64,000 bases of DNA from Acidobacteriota bacterium (GCA_021792795.1 JAJYUB010000014.1:1-64000); one strand, 5' to 3'. Counted from the stretch's first letter, positions 34,207 through 43,670 are shown. Notes: generated by a model from the sequence alone, not told the origin. Numbers and translations are program-made.

Positions 34207-35781
34207 TTATCCGTCTTGTCCGCTGTAGGACAGGTTGAAGGATTTGTTGATGAGCGGGAAATCCGGCACGATGTCGCCGATCACGGCGAATTCAATCAGC
34301 GGCCAATTCTGCCAGGAAGGATCGTGCGCATGGCAGCGGCGGATGGCACCATCCGGGCCGGTTTCGAGGGCAATCAGCACCGGACCGCGCCAGGATTCTA
34401 TGACTCCCAAGCCCAGGCGATACGGCGCGGCAGCGGACACAGGCGCATGGAACGGGCCGGCGGGAAGATGCTGCAAGAAAGCTCGGCAGAGGTGGAGAGA
34501 TTCATCGATCTCGTCGAAACGCACCTGCACACGCGCGGCGACATCGCCGGTGGATTGAGTGATGCATTTCGTTGCAACCCAGTCGTACGGCGGCCAGGGA
34601 TGGTCCACGCGCAGGTCGCACGCGATGCCGGAGGCGCGCGCGACCAAGCCCAGCGCGCCCAACTTTTCGGCGATCGGGTGTTGCAGCCGCCCGGTGCCGC
34701 GAAAGCGGTCCTGCAGCCCAGCGTGCTCGTCATAAATGGAGCGCAGGTTGGCGACCGACTGCTCCAACTCGGAGTAGAGGTTCAGGAGAAGCGCCGGCCC
34801 CTGCGCCGGAAGATCGACAGCCACGCCGCCGGTGACCACATAGTCGAGGAGATATCTCGCTCCAAAAGCAATGGCATTGCTGCGGAGCAGGTCTTCTTTC
34901 AGGCGCGAGAAATGTGTGAGCCCGAAAGCAAAGCCCGCGTCGTTGCCCAGCGCGCCTAAATCTCCCAGATGATTGGCCAGACGCTCGTGTTCCAGCGCCA
35001 GGGCGCGCAGCAGCGTGGCGCGAGGGGGACAGATGGTTGCGGTCAGCGATTCCAGCGCAGTGCAATAGGCCCAGGAGAAAGCGACGGCGGAGTCACCGGA
35101 AATGCGAGCGGCCAAACGATGGCCTTCGGACTGCGGCATCTTTTCAAACAACTTCGCGACGCCCTTGTGGGTATAGCCAAGCCGCGCCTCCAGCCGCAGC
35201 ATCTTCTCACCGACGACGGAGAAGCGAAAATGCCCTGGCTCAATGGTGCCGGCGTGGACCGGGCCGACGGCAATCTCATGCACGCCGCTTCCCTCCACAG
35301 TCACGAATGGATAGGGCGTGGAGACGTTGGGATGCTGCTGGCTTCCGTCCGCATCCCGGCGCAGAGGGAAAAATGTCTCCGGCCATCCGCCATGACGCAG
35401 CCAGCCGCGCCTGTCCGCTTCGCTGCCATCGGCCTCCTCCGCTGCAATGCCGAGCAGATCGTAGATGGCGCGCTGCATTCGCTTGGCGACGGGAAAGATG
35501 GCCGCAAGACTTGGGTACAAGGCGCTGGCCGTCGCTTCTGTCGTTTTCATCGCGTGCTCGACCAGCAACACGCCTTCCGTCAGAAGGTAGGCCGCGCAGA
35601 TGCGGAAGCGCCCGTCACGATCACGGTCGTCCGCGCCCCAAAGCGTCAGCAATTGCGCGCCGGATTCGCGCAGCCATGCGGCAAGTTGCAGCCACTGCTC
35701 GCGGTCGGCGCAGACGCGGGTAGCGGACAGGTTGGTGGGTACCGGGAGACGCTGGCATTCCAGGAATTCAGGCAATTTCAT
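34207..35781 (-). CDS. HyfG/NuoCD-like large subunit without NiFe cysteines
   Basis: A 524-residue fusion: a NuoC-like N-terminal domain (residues about 20-150) and a NuoD/hydrogenase-large-subunit domain (about 165-524). The two Cys-x-x-Cys motifs that hold the NiFe centre in group 4 hydrogenases are absent. The first is ARISGDSAV, with Ser228 and Ser231 at the Cys positions, and the second, near the C-terminus, reads DFPLINKSFNLSYSG. The protein therefore cannot hold the usual NiFe site. It retains the glycine-rich VGPVHAG...EPGHFRF segment of the fold. Such large subunits define the Ehr (energy-converting hydrogenase-related) group, whose substrate is unknown. Confidence 0.88.
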   Translation of the reverse strand: MKLPEFLECQRLPVPTNLSATRVCADREQWLQLAAWLRESGAQLLTLWGADDRDRDGRFRICAAYLLTEGVLLVEHAMKTTEATASALYPSLAAIFPVAKRMQRAIYDLLGIAAEEADGSEADRRGWLRHGGWPETFFPLRRDADGSQQHPNVSTPYPFVTVEGSGVHEIAVGPVHAGTIEPGHFRFSVVGEKMLRLEARLGYTHKGVAKLFEKMPQSEGHRLAARISGDSAVAFSWAYCTALESLTATICPPRATLLRALALEHERLANHLGDLGALGNDAGFAFGLTHFSRLKEDLLRSNAIAFGARYLLDYVVTGGVAVDLPAQGPALLLNLYSELEQSVANLRSIYDEHAGLQDRFRGTGRLQHPIAEKLGALGLVARASGIACDLRVDHPWPPYDWVATKCITQSTGDVAARVQVRFDEIDESLHLCRAFLQHLPAGPFHAPVSAAAPYRLGLGVIESWRGPVLIALETGPDGAIRRCHAHDPSWQNWPLIEFAVIGDIVPDFPLINKSFNLSYSGQDG

Positions 35782-35784
35782 GGG

Positions 35785-37236
35785 TCATCCTATCAGCCTT
35801 GCGGCGGCACGAAACCACTCTGCCATAGCAAACGGCATGTAGATGCCCAGCGTCAGCACAATTGCAAGGTGAATGAAGACCGGCACCAGCGCTGGAGAAT
35901 GCGCCAGCGGCGGCGCATCGCTTTCACCGAAGACCATCGGCTGAACTTTGCGGAAGATGGCAGCAAAGGCAACTCCGAGTGCGACCAGCAGAAATGGCGT
36001 CGTCCAGGGATGCTCCCGCATGGCGGTGGTCAGGATCAGGAATTCGCTGGCAAAGACGCCGAACGGTGGCATCCCAAGAATGGCCAGCGATCCCAGCATC
36101 AAACCCCACCCGATGGTTGGGCTGATGCCGGCCAGGCCGCGAATCCCATCCATCTGCTGAGTGTGTGCTGTCTGCGAGGCGTGTCCGGCGGTAAAGAAGA
36201 TCGAAGATTTGGTGAGCGAGTGGACGGTCATATGCAGCAGCGCGGCAAAGTTTGCAATGGGTCCGCCGATGCCAAAGGCAAATGTGATGATGCCCATGTG
36301 TTCGATAGAGGAGTAGGCGAAGAGCCGCTTGATATCGCGTTGTCTCCACAGAAAGAACGCGCCAACCACTGCGGAAAGCAAACCGAAGGTCATCAGCATC
36401 CGGCCCGGAAGATATGAGCCGATCGATCCCTCGACCAGGACCTTGCAGCGGATGACCGCATAGAGCGCGACATTCAGTAGCAGGCCGGAGAGCACCGCCG
36501 ACACGGGTGTTGGACCTTCGGCGTGAGCATCGGGCAACCAGTTGTGGAGCGGGGCCAAGCCGACTTTCGTCCCATACCCAACCAGCAGAAAGACAAACGC
36601 CAGTCCCAGCACTCGGGGTTCGAGTTGACCCTTCACGGCATTCAAGTGGGTCCACAATAATGCAGTCATGCCATCGCGGCCCAGAACGTGCTCTGCCGCA
36701 AAGTACAGCAGGATAGTGCCAAATAGGGCCTGCGCGATGCCGACGCCGCAAAGAATGAAATATTTCCACGCCGCTTCCAAGCTGGCGCGGGTACGGTAGA
36801 GCGACACCAGCAACACGGTCGAGAGCGTGGCCGCCTCCATCGCCACCCACAGCAGGCCCATATTGTTGGTCAGCAGCGCGAGAAACATCGCACCCATAAA
36901 TAGTTGATACATGCTGTGATAGAGGCGCAGACGTTGTGGACTTAGACGACCGCGTTGCTCTTCGATGCGCATATAAGGCCGCGAAAACAGCGCGGTTGTG
37001 AATCCAACGAAAGCCGTCAGCGCGACCAGAAATACGTTGAAGGAATCGACAAAGAACTGCTCATGCAAGGTGAGCAGCGACCCATGCCGGAGAACACGCA
37101 AAACAAGGAATGCGGCGGCGACCAACGTGGCGAAACTCATTCCGGCATTCAACTCGGCGGCAAAACGACGCGCTCCGAACAGCGCCAAAAGGAGTGCCCC
37201 GAGTAGCGGCAGGCCGAGAACGATCAGTATCTCCAC
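35785..37236 (-). CDS. HyfF/NuoN-type antiporter-like membrane subunit
   Basis: A 483-residue protein with about 14 hydrophobic segments, related to Mrp antiporter and complex I NuoL/M/N subunits. It keeps the proton-path features: Lys in GYGTKVGLAPLHNWLPDAHAE, the His helix FAYSSIEHMGIITFAFG, and LPDAH. The start is GTG 37236, preceded by GGAGGAAT, immediately after the HyfE-like stop. It is the second antiporter-like subunit of the cluster, so the complex has at least two putative pump modules. Confidence 0.88.
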   Translation of the reverse strand: MEILIVLGLPLLGALLLALFGARRFAAELNAGMSFATLVAAAFLVLRVLRHGSLLTLHEQFFVDSFNVFLVALTAFVGFTTALFSRPYMRIEEQRGRLSPQRLRLYHSMYQLFMGAMFLALLTNNMGLLWVAMEAATLSTVLLVSLYRTRASLEAAWKYFILCGVGIAQALFGTILLYFAAEHVLGRDGMTALLWTHLNAVKGQLEPRVLGLAFVFLLVGYGTKVGLAPLHNWLPDAHAEGPTPVSAVLSGLLLNVALYAVIRCKVLVEGSIGSYLPGRMLMTFGLLSAVVGAFFLWRQRDIKRLFAYSSIEHMGIITFAFGIGGPIANFAALLHMTVHSLTKSSIFFTAGHASQTAHTQQMDGIRGLAGISPTIGWGLMLGSLAILGMPPFGVFASEFLILTTAMREHPWTTPFLLVALGVAFAAIFRKVQPMVFGESDAPPLAHSPALVPVFIHLAIVLTLGIYMPFAMAEWFRAAARLIG

Positions 37237-37237
37237 T

Positions 37238-37912
37238 TTATTCCTCCTTCAACGCTTCCAGATGGCTCAAATCGAGACTGTCGAACTGCTCCCGAATCTG
37301 GAAGAAAAATATTCCCAGGATGAAAAATCCAACCAACAGATCGAGCGCAATGCCCAGCTCGATCACCATGGGCATACCGTAGGTTGCGCTGGTGGCCGCA
37401 AAGAACAGGCCATTCTCCATTGCAAGAAATCCAATGACCTGCGTAACCGCCTTGCGACGGGTAATCATCATGAGAAAGGCCAGGAAGATGACGGCGAGCG
37501 CAATGCCGATCGTGTTGCGGGTGATGGTCGTGGCCATCAAGCTGATGGGTTGCGCCAGCCCGAAGGCGAAGATCACCAGCACCAGCCCCACCAGCATGGT
37601 GGTGGGAATGTTGACCAGCAGTTCGCTGTCCCATTGCGCGCCCAGGCGCTGAATCAGGCGATGGAGTATCCACGGCAGTGCGATCACTTTCAACATCAGG
37701 GTGAGCGCCGCGGAGTAATACAGCTCCTTGTGGCCGGAGCTGTACCCCACCAGGCACGTGGACGTGAACAGGATCGCCCCCTGCCAGGCGAAGAGCGTAA
37801 TCAGGCGTTGCGTGCGACGCCGCGAGAGCATGGCGAAGGAGATCAGCAGCAGGAGGCTGGCCAGCAGATTGAGCGACGGGACAATCCAATGATGCGAATG
37901 CGGCATAGTCAT
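37238..37912 (-). CDS. HyfE/NuoK-like membrane subunit
   Basis: A 224-residue protein with six to seven membrane helices. Family features are the segment LIQRLGAQWDSELLVNIPTT and the late MENGLFFAATSATYGMPM, matching the MENGLF motif of HyfE proteins. The C-terminus ends in a short acidic amphipathic stretch (LDLSHLEALKEE). It overlaps the HyfC-like gene by 4 bases and is followed after one base by the HyfF-like gene. Confidence 0.85.
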   Translation of the reverse strand: MTMPHSHHWIVPSLNLLASLLLLISFAMLSRRRTQRLITLFAWQGAILFTSTCLVGYSSGHKELYYSAALTLMLKVIALPWILHRLIQRLGAQWDSELLVNIPTTMLVGLVLVIFAFGLAQPISLMATTITRNTIGIALAVIFLAFLMMITRRKAVTQVIGFLAMENGLFFAATSATYGMPMVIELGIALDLLVGFFILGIFFFQIREQFDSLDLSHLEALKEE

Positions 37913-38862
37913 GATCCCAACAGAAGGTGGACGAGCAGGCCCAGCACGGCAAGCAGGAATGCCGTTGCCAGATATTCCGGGGCGCGAAAGATTCGCAGCT
38001 TGGCGGACAACGATTCAACCAGCGCCAATGCCGCGCCGAAAACGATCAGTTTTCCAATCAACGCGGCGGCAGCCAGCAACAGCGCCCATCCGCCATCGGC
38101 CCCGTGGGTGGCGATCCCCCAGGGCAGAAAGAGCGCGAAGCCAATGCAGGCATAGTTGAAAAGCTTCAGGCTGGAGGCCCACTCGATCAGGGCCAGATGA
38201 CGCGCCGAGTATTCCAGCAGCATCGCCTCGTGGATCATGGTGAGTTCCAGGTGCGTGGAGGGATTGTCAATGGGGATGCGGGCATTTTCCGCCAGCAACA
38301 CCATGACAAACGCGACCCCGGCAAAGGCAAGACTGGGGTTGATCAACGAGGAACGCGCGGAATACGCCTCCACCACGCTGGGCAGCGCGGTGCTGCCGGA
38401 GAGCAGAAAAGCGTTGAACAGGACCATCAACAGGGCCGGTTCCGCCAGGAAGCCCACCATCATCTCGCGACGCGCACCCATGGTGCCGAAGGCGGTGCCG
38501 ATGTCCATGGCGGCCAGCGACTGGAAAACGCGCGCAGTAGCAAAAATCCCAATCAGCGCGATGGCATCCGCCGCCCGCGCAAACGGCAGGTCGGTGGCGA
38601 TGGACGGAATGATGGCCGCCGCCAGCACCATGCTGCCAAACAGGATGTATGGCGTCATGCGAAACAGCGGCGTGGCGTCCGCGGCGAGCGCAACATCTTT
38701 GTGGAAGAGCTTGCGCAGCATGCGATAGGGCTGCACCAGCGGCGGCGCCGTGCGGCTTTGCAGCCACGCCCGGCATTGCGCAATCCAACCAATAAATAGC
38801 GGCGCCAGCACGATGGCCAACAGCACTTCCCCGAATTGACGCACCATCGTGATCCCGCTCAT
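37909..38862 (-). CDS. HyfC/NuoH-like membrane subunit
   Basis: A 317-residue subunit with about eight helices that anchors the peripheral arm. Family signatures are QPYRMLRKLFHKD after helix 1 and ENARIPIDNPSTHLELTMIH, with the Glu of the HyfC/NuoH loop, ending LLEYS. ATG 38862 sits in an ATGA overlap with the HyfB-like stop. The frame is open far upstream but that part is a shadow of the other gene. Confidence 0.9.
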   Translation of the reverse strand: MSGITMVRQFGEVLLAIVLAPLFIGWIAQCRAWLQSRTAPPLVQPYRMLRKLFHKDVALAADATPLFRMTPYILFGSMVLAAAIIPSIATDLPFARAADAIALIGIFATARVFQSLAAMDIGTAFGTMGARREMMVGFLAEPALLMVLFNAFLLSGSTALPSVVEAYSARSSLINPSLAFAGVAFVMVLLAENARIPIDNPSTHLELTMIHEAMLLEYSARHLALIEWASSLKLFNYACIGFALFLPWGIATHGADGGWALLLAAAALIGKLIVFGAALALVESLSAKLRIFRAPEYLATAFLLAVLGLLVHLLLGS

Positions 38863-40898
38863 AAGACAGCCGCCAGCAGGCCGAGCAGCGTGAGGAAACT
38901 GTACAGCAGATAGATCGCCAGCCGCCCTCCCTGAACCACGCCAATCGAATCCGACAGCCGCTGTACCGCCCGCGCAATCGGCAGATACGCCATCCGCCAC
39001 AGACGGTCTTCCACATGGATGCGGTAGCGCGGGGCGTTGTCCGAGGGCGAAGGCAGCTCGCGCTCCATATCGAAGGCAGGGCCAAAGATGTGCCTGATCG
39101 GCTGCCCGAATCCCTCCGCAGTGTCCTGCATCCGCGAAGTTTGCCAGGGATAGCCGCAGTCCCAGGGAACGGTGCGACGGAAGCGTCCGTGGGCCAGCAC
39201 ACGCACCACCACAAACGTAATGCCCACCACGCAGACAATTCCGGCCAGCAGCAACAGTCCGCTGTAGGAGGCCTGCTTGGGGGCAATCGGGGCAATCCAC
39301 CAGATGCTGGAACTGAGATTCACCGTCTGACCCAGCAGCAGGCCAGTGACCGCACCCGTCGCTCGCAAGGCAATCTGCGGCAACACGCCGATCACGATAC
39401 ATCCCAACGCCAGCCAGGCCAGTCCAATACGTTCCAGCCAGTTGGCGTCATGGGCCTCGGCCAGCGCAGGTTCCCGCGGCTGGCCCAGAAAGATGATCCC
39501 GTAAAACTTCACCATCACGTAGGCCGCCAGCGCCACCGTCAGGGCCAGCACCGCTGCGCCCAACGGCACCAGCATATTGATGAAAGGATGAGAAATCTGC
39601 GGAGTAAACAGAAACGACTGCAACAAAAGCCATTCGGAAACGAAGCCGTTGAGCGGCGGCAGGCCTGCAATCGCCAGCGTGCCCACCAGCGCCAGTGTTG
39701 CCACCCAGGGCATGGTATGGGCAAGCCCGCCAAGCGCCCCTAAACTCCTGCGCCTGGTTGCGTGCAGCACATTGCCGGTGGCCAGAAAAAGCAGGCTCTT
39801 AAAGAATGCGTGGTTCAGGGCGTGGAGCAAGGCGGCGCTCAGGGCGAGGGCAGCAAACAATGGCAAATGACACGCCGCAAACAGGATGGCCAGTCCAATC
39901 CCCGAGAAGATGATGCCTATGTTTTCGATCGAGGAGTAGGCCAGCAGCCGCTTCATGTCCGTTTTCACACCGGCAAAGATCGCGCCGTACAAGGCGGAAA
40001 AAAGACCAAGAACCAACACCAGAACGCCCCATTGCCAGAACTGGATGTGCATCAGGTCGAAGGTGACCCGCAACATGCCGTAGACCGCGGTCTTCAACAT
40101 CAGGCCGCTCATCATGGCCGAAACCGGCGAGGGCGCGGCGGGGTGCGCTTCCGGCAGCCATCCATGCAGCGGAACCAGACCGGCCTTGGCGCCGAAACCC
40201 AGCAGCGCCAAAAGAAATGCCACGGTCGCCCAGAATGCCGTGAGCGGAGCGCCCCGCATCGCATCGAAGGTAAATTGCCACCTGCCGCCTTGCAGCACGC
40301 CAAAACAGAGCAGCAGGCAAAGGGCCCCCAGGTGCGCCATCAGAAGATACAGAAACCCGGCCTGACGGATTTCCGGACGGCGGTGTTGCGAGACCACCAG
40401 AAAATACGAGCTGAGCGCCATCAGCTCCCAGGCGACCATGAAGAAGTAAGCGTCATCGGCCAGGACCACGAGGGCCATGCTGGCGAGAAAGATGTGATAG
40501 TGCAGGCCCAGCAGCCCCGGCGCGGTGCCTTCGCCGGAACGGAAATATCCGGCGGCAAAGATCGAAATGCCGGCCCCGGCCACGCCCATCAGCAACAGGA
40601 AAAAGCCCGATAATGCATCCAGACGCAGATGGAATGGCAGGTCCGGCAGTCCCAGCGGCAGCAACATCGTTTGCGGCGCATGACCGGCCAGCAAAGCCAC
40701 TCCACCTAGCAGCGCGACGCCGAGTCCGATGACGGCCCCGAGTGGGAAAAGTCCCCGCGCGACGAACCGCAAACTGTGCGGCCGCAGTAGTCCGATCGCC
40801 CCCAGGAAGAGCCAGCCGAGCACCAGCAGCAGCATCCAGGACAGGTCATGCCTCTGGAGCAGCAGAATGCCGCGGGCGACCCAGGCTGCGTGGCTCAC
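38859..40898 (-). CDS. HyfB/NuoL-type antiporter-like membrane subunit
   Basis: A 679-residue subunit with 14-16 helices, first gene of the operon proper. It carries the pump-module motifs KAGLVPLHGWLPEAHPAAPSP and KRLLAYSSIENIGIIFSGIG, plus HALNHAFFKSLLFL. The C-terminal part has a soluble loop with WDCGYPWQTSRMQDTAEGFG, characteristic of HyfB proteins. The start is GTG 40898, with GAGGA upstream. In complex I relatives this is the distal proton pump subunit. Confidence 0.92.
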   Translation of the reverse strand: MSHAAWVARGILLLQRHDLSWMLLLVLGWLFLGAIGLLRPHSLRFVARGLFPLGAVIGLGVALLGGVALLAGHAPQTMLLPLGLPDLPFHLRLDALSGFFLLLMGVAGAGISIFAAGYFRSGEGTAPGLLGLHYHIFLASMALVVLADDAYFFMVAWELMALSSYFLVVSQHRRPEIRQAGFLYLLMAHLGALCLLLCFGVLQGGRWQFTFDAMRGAPLTAFWATVAFLLALLGFGAKAGLVPLHGWLPEAHPAAPSPVSAMMSGLMLKTAVYGMLRVTFDLMHIQFWQWGVLVLVLGLFSALYGAIFAGVKTDMKRLLAYSSIENIGIIFSGIGLAILFAACHLPLFAALALSAALLHALNHAFFKSLLFLATGNVLHATRRRSLGALGGLAHTMPWVATLALVGTLAIAGLPPLNGFVSEWLLLQSFLFTPQISHPFINMLVPLGAAVLALTVALAAYVMVKFYGIIFLGQPREPALAEAHDANWLERIGLAWLALGCIVIGVLPQIALRATGAVTGLLLGQTVNLSSSIWWIAPIAPKQASYSGLLLLAGIVCVVGITFVVVRVLAHGRFRRTVPWDCGYPWQTSRMQDTAEGFGQPIRHIFGPAFDMERELPSPSDNAPRYRIHVEDRLWRMAYLPIARAVQRLSDSIGVVQGGRLAIYLLYSFLTLLGLLAAVL

Positions 40899-40998
40899 CG
40901 CAGGATCCTCAGCGCGGTCGAGGATGGCAAATCATCGTTACTATATTCATATATTTTCATATTTAAGACGGCCCCATCCCTTTGCGCATTGCCCCACG

Positions 40999-41313
40999 CT
41001 ACAACTGGCGAAGCATGTTGCGGACCCCTACCAGTTGCCGGTTAAAAATCTTCTTGGCAGTGTCCAGCAGGCGGAAAATCTCCGGATCGCTGATCGAGTA
41101 GAAAACATTCAGCCCCTCTTTTCGCGTGTTGACCAGATTGCGGCCGCGCAAAATGGCCAATTGCTGCGATAGCGAGCTTTGTTCCACATCCAGTCGGGAA
41201 CCAAGCACGTTCACCCCGACTTCTCCGCTGCGCAATTCGTCCAGGATGCGGATGCGCAAAGGATGGGCGAGCGCCTTGAAAAACTCCGCCTTGAACTGGG
41301 CAAGTTCCGACAT
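40999..41313 (-). CDS. ArsR-family winged-helix regulator, first gene of the Ehr-type operon
   Basis: A 104-residue regulator with the fold FFKALAHPLRIRILDELR, recognition helix VEQSSLSQQLAILRGRNLV and wing RKEGLNVFYSI. It contains no cysteine at all and only one histidine, so neither the alpha-3 nor the alpha-5 metal site of ArsR/SmtB can exist. It probably senses something other than a metal, or responds through protein contacts. Its gene ends 100 bases before the HyfB-like gene on the same strand, which suggests cotranscription. A dyad operator lies directly before its start. Confidence 0.85.
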   Translation of the reverse strand: MSELAQFKAEFFKALAHPLRIRILDELRSGEVGVNVLGSRLDVEQSSLSQQLAILRGRNLVNTRKEGLNVFYSISDPEIFRLLDTAKKIFNRQLVGVRNMLRQL

Positions 41314-41315
41314 AG

Positions 41316-41339
41316 CTATATGTTAATAAAACAATATAG
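41316..41339 (-). promoter_or_regulatory. dyad operator at the start of the ArsR-type gene
   Basis: CTATATGTT (41316-41324) and AACAATATAG (41330-41339) form an imperfect inverted repeat in an AT-rich island within a GC-rich region, 2 bases upstream of the start codon. Likely autoregulatory. Confidence 0.6.
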
Positions 41340-41392
41340 GAATGTATAGTGGCGCCGGCGATGACCGCAAAATTTACTGGCCCTGAACTGAG

Positions 41393-41469
41393 TGGTGGCG
41401 GCGAGTGGAATCGAACCACCGACCTACGGGTTATGAGTCCGTCGCTCTAACCATCTGAGCTACGCCGCC
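41393..41469 (-). tRNA. tRNA-Met (anticodon CAT)
   Basis: The minus strand folds as a standard tRNA: 7-base acceptor stem GGCGGCG/CGCCGCC, D arm TAGCTCAGATGGTTAGAGC, anticodon loop CTCATAA, T arm GGTGGTTCGATTCCACT, discriminator A and encoded CCA. The elongator-type D arm and regular acceptor pairing argue against initiator tRNA; a lysidine-modified tRNA-Ile cannot be excluded from the anticodon alone. Confidence 0.93.
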
Positions 41470-41681
41470 AATTTAGAATGGATGATCGACTGAAGCCATC
41501 ATTTCGCGCGTCCATTGGGGCCCGTTGCAACGCAAACGAATCCACAGACAGAGAGCAAGCCATCTGCGAACATCTGCATGGGCGACGATGCAAACAAGAC
41601 GAACACGGTAGCAACAGGGTAGCATTTGAAAGCGCAGCGCAGCAACGCGGCTTCGCTCGAGTTGTCCATCGAGGATATGTC

Positions 41682-43670
41682 ATGGTGTCTCGCAGAAGCT
41701 TTTTGGCTGGAGTGTCCGCCGCGTGTCTGGCATCATGGCAACGACTGAACGCGGCGATTGGCGGGCCAGGAAAGCCCAGGGTTGGACGCTCTCAATCTGC
41801 CGCGCCTGCGTCTGCAACCTCGACTCGCATCGGAAACTTCTATTATCAGGCTCCGAATGGGATTGCTTTTATCCAGGACGATGCGGCAGCCTTCGTCATC
41901 AACCCTGGCGGCTCGTATAACGCGGGGACCGTCGCGCCGGAGGACTCCTTCCATAAGATTCTCTTTTCACCCGCCACGGCCACACCAGGCGTGCGTCGCG
42001 TTGAATTTCAATGGTCCCGGCTGGGAGATGTTATTGTAGGCCGCCTGATTTCAGCCGAACCAGGAGAGATGAGTTTCAGCCTCAGCGAAAACTGGCCTGG
42101 ATTTCGCAGCCGGTTTTCCGCCGAAGGAGATGGAGTGAAGGGTGTCGCCGTTCTGGCGACGGAAAAGACGGTGACGTGGAAGCTACAGGCCCATCCAGCA
42201 CTGAAGTCTATGGATGCTGCGCAATTTACCGTGACGCTTGGAGGGCCAGAGAAGCCCACGTATCTAGTGGCAGGATTCGGAGATATGCCTTCGTTCGATG
42301 GAATCGACAATCGGCTCGCCGACGCTGAGAAGGCGTATGAAGAAAGGCGTCCAAAGGCAAAGGGACCGTCGGGCGATGTTCTCGGCGCGATTGCGGACAA
42401 TCTGAACAACTCACGGATCTATTCCAGCGATAACAAAATGGTTGCCATCAGCGTCTCGCGCACATTTGGCGTCCAATCTCCGAATGCCTGCCCGTATTTT
42501 TGTTGGGACAGCTTCTTTAGCGGGCTTCTCGCCAGCCTGGACGATCCAGAGATGGGACATCAAACTGTGCGCGCCATTCTTTCCTATCAGAGTCCCGACG
42601 GCCTGGTTCCCAATTACGCCCATTGGAACGATGGAGGCATCAGCAACGATCGGTCACAGCCGCCGGTGGGTTCGATGTGCGCGTGGAAGATGCATCAGCA
42701 CTGGCCGAATGTCGGCTTTCTGCGCGAGGTGTATCCCAAGCTGGCGTTGTGGCACGCGTGGTGGCTGAAGGAACGCAACGCCAAAAACGACGGCCTGCTG
42801 GAATGGGGAAGCAGCACCGGCATCCTGCAGAACGCCCAGTACGAAACCGGCTGGGACGACACCCCCCAGTTCGAGGGAGTGAATGGCGTGAAAATGGCGG
42901 GCCACACGATGAATGCCTATGCGGTCGATCTCTGTTCTCTATGGGCCATGGACGCGCATTACCTGGCGCTGGTTGCCGATGCGATCGGCAAACCGGAGGA
43001 CGCCAAACGCTATCGCCAGGACGAGACCGACATGAACGGTCGAATCAACGCGAAGCTGTGGAATGAAGAGCGGGGAATCTATTGCAGCCGATTCTGGGAC
43101 AAGGAGGATGGCACTCCCGGCGATTTTCTCACCCGCCTGACGCCGGCGAATTTCTATCCGCTGATCTGTGGAGCGCCGGATGCAAACCGCGCGCAAAAAG
43201 TGCTCGCGGTGATGACCGATCCTGCTCAATTCTGGGGTGAATGGATTCTGCCCACTGTTTCCCGTCGGGACCCCTTGTTTCTCGGGCAAACCTACTGGCA
43301 TGGGACCATCTGGGGGCCGGTGAATTATCTGGTGTTTCAGGGTGTGAAGCGCTACGCGTCGCCGGAACTGCAAGCTGCTTTCGCGCAAAAAAGCGTTCAT
43401 CTTTTCATGGACAACTGGCTGGCGGATGGATATTGCGGTGAGAACTTCCTGAGCATCGACGGAAGTGTCGGCGGCAATCGCAACTACACCTGGGGCGCTC
43501 TGATGTGCTTGATTGGGGTCGAGTCGGTTGTCGATATCGGCGACGACGGCGTTCCCAAGTTGGGGCCAGGCTACAACGAACCGGTTGAACTGACGAATCT
43601 GCCCATCGCAGGAAAACCGCACCGCGCTTCACTGCGCCTGGGCAAACCGGAAGTCACCCTGACGGCGTAG
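41682..43670 (+). CDS. Tat-exported GH63-like glycoside hydrolase (trehalase/mannosylglycerate hydrolase type)
   Basis: A 662-residue protein with a twin-arginine signal (SRRSFLAGVSAACLA), so it should be exported folded. Residues about 30-230 form a beta-sandwich. The rest is an (alpha/alpha)6 barrel with the GH63/MGH1 landmarks FCWDSFFSGLLASLDD, YQSPDGLVPNYAHW, EWGSSTG, ETGWDDTPQF, a GTIWGPVNYLVFQG segment, and NFLSIDGSVGG late. The general acid/base pair of this family (Asp and Glu) is plausibly in GWDD and the late ENF segment. ATG 41682 has GAGGAT upstream. The substrate is an alpha-linked disaccharide or glycan; the sequence does not decide which. Confidence 0.8.
   Translation: MVSRRSFLAGVSAACLASWQRLNAAIGGPGKPRVGRSQSAAPASATSTRIGNFYYQAPNGIAFIQDDAAAFVINPGGSYNAGTVAPEDSFHKILFSPATATPGVRRVEFQWSRLGDVIVGRLISAEPGEMSFSLSENWPGFRSRFSAEGDGVKGVAVLATEKTVTWKLQAHPALKSMDAAQFTVTLGGPEKPTYLVAGFGDMPSFDGIDNRLADAEKAYEERRPKAKGPSGDVLGAIADNLNNSRIYSSDNKMVAISVSRTFGVQSPNACPYFCWDSFFSGLLASLDDPEMGHQTVRAILSYQSPDGLVPNYAHWNDGGISNDRSQPPVGSMCAWKMHQHWPNVGFLREVYPKLALWHAWWLKERNAKNDGLLEWGSSTGILQNAQYETGWDDTPQFEGVNGVKMAGHTMNAYAVDLCSLWAMDAHYLALVADAIGKPEDAKRYRQDETDMNGRINAKLWNEERGIYCSRFWDKEDGTPGDFLTRLTPANFYPLICGAPDANRAQKVLAVMTDPAQFWGEWILPTVSRRDPLFLGQTYWHGTIWGPVNYLVFQGVKRYASPELQAAFAQKSVHLFMDNWLADGYCGENFLSIDGSVGGNRNYTWGALMCLIGVESVVDIGDDGVPKLGPGYNEPVELTNLPIAGKPHRASLRLGKPEVTLTA

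Noticed and set aside
34216-36417. Long plus-strand frames opposite the Ehr complex genes
   Set aside because: The minus-strand genes show family motifs throughout and ATGA-type coupling; the plus-strand products do not.
33670-40898. True NiFe hydrogenase (hydrogenase 4 or formate hydrogenlyase)
   Set aside because: The large subunit lacks all four Ni-binding cysteines, and no maturation endopeptidase or formate dehydrogenase gene is present.
33670-40898. Ordinary NADH dehydrogenase (complex I) fragment
   Set aside because: Subunits carry Hyf-type signatures (CxxC in the small subunit, MENGLF, HyfC loop) and the NADH module genes are missing.
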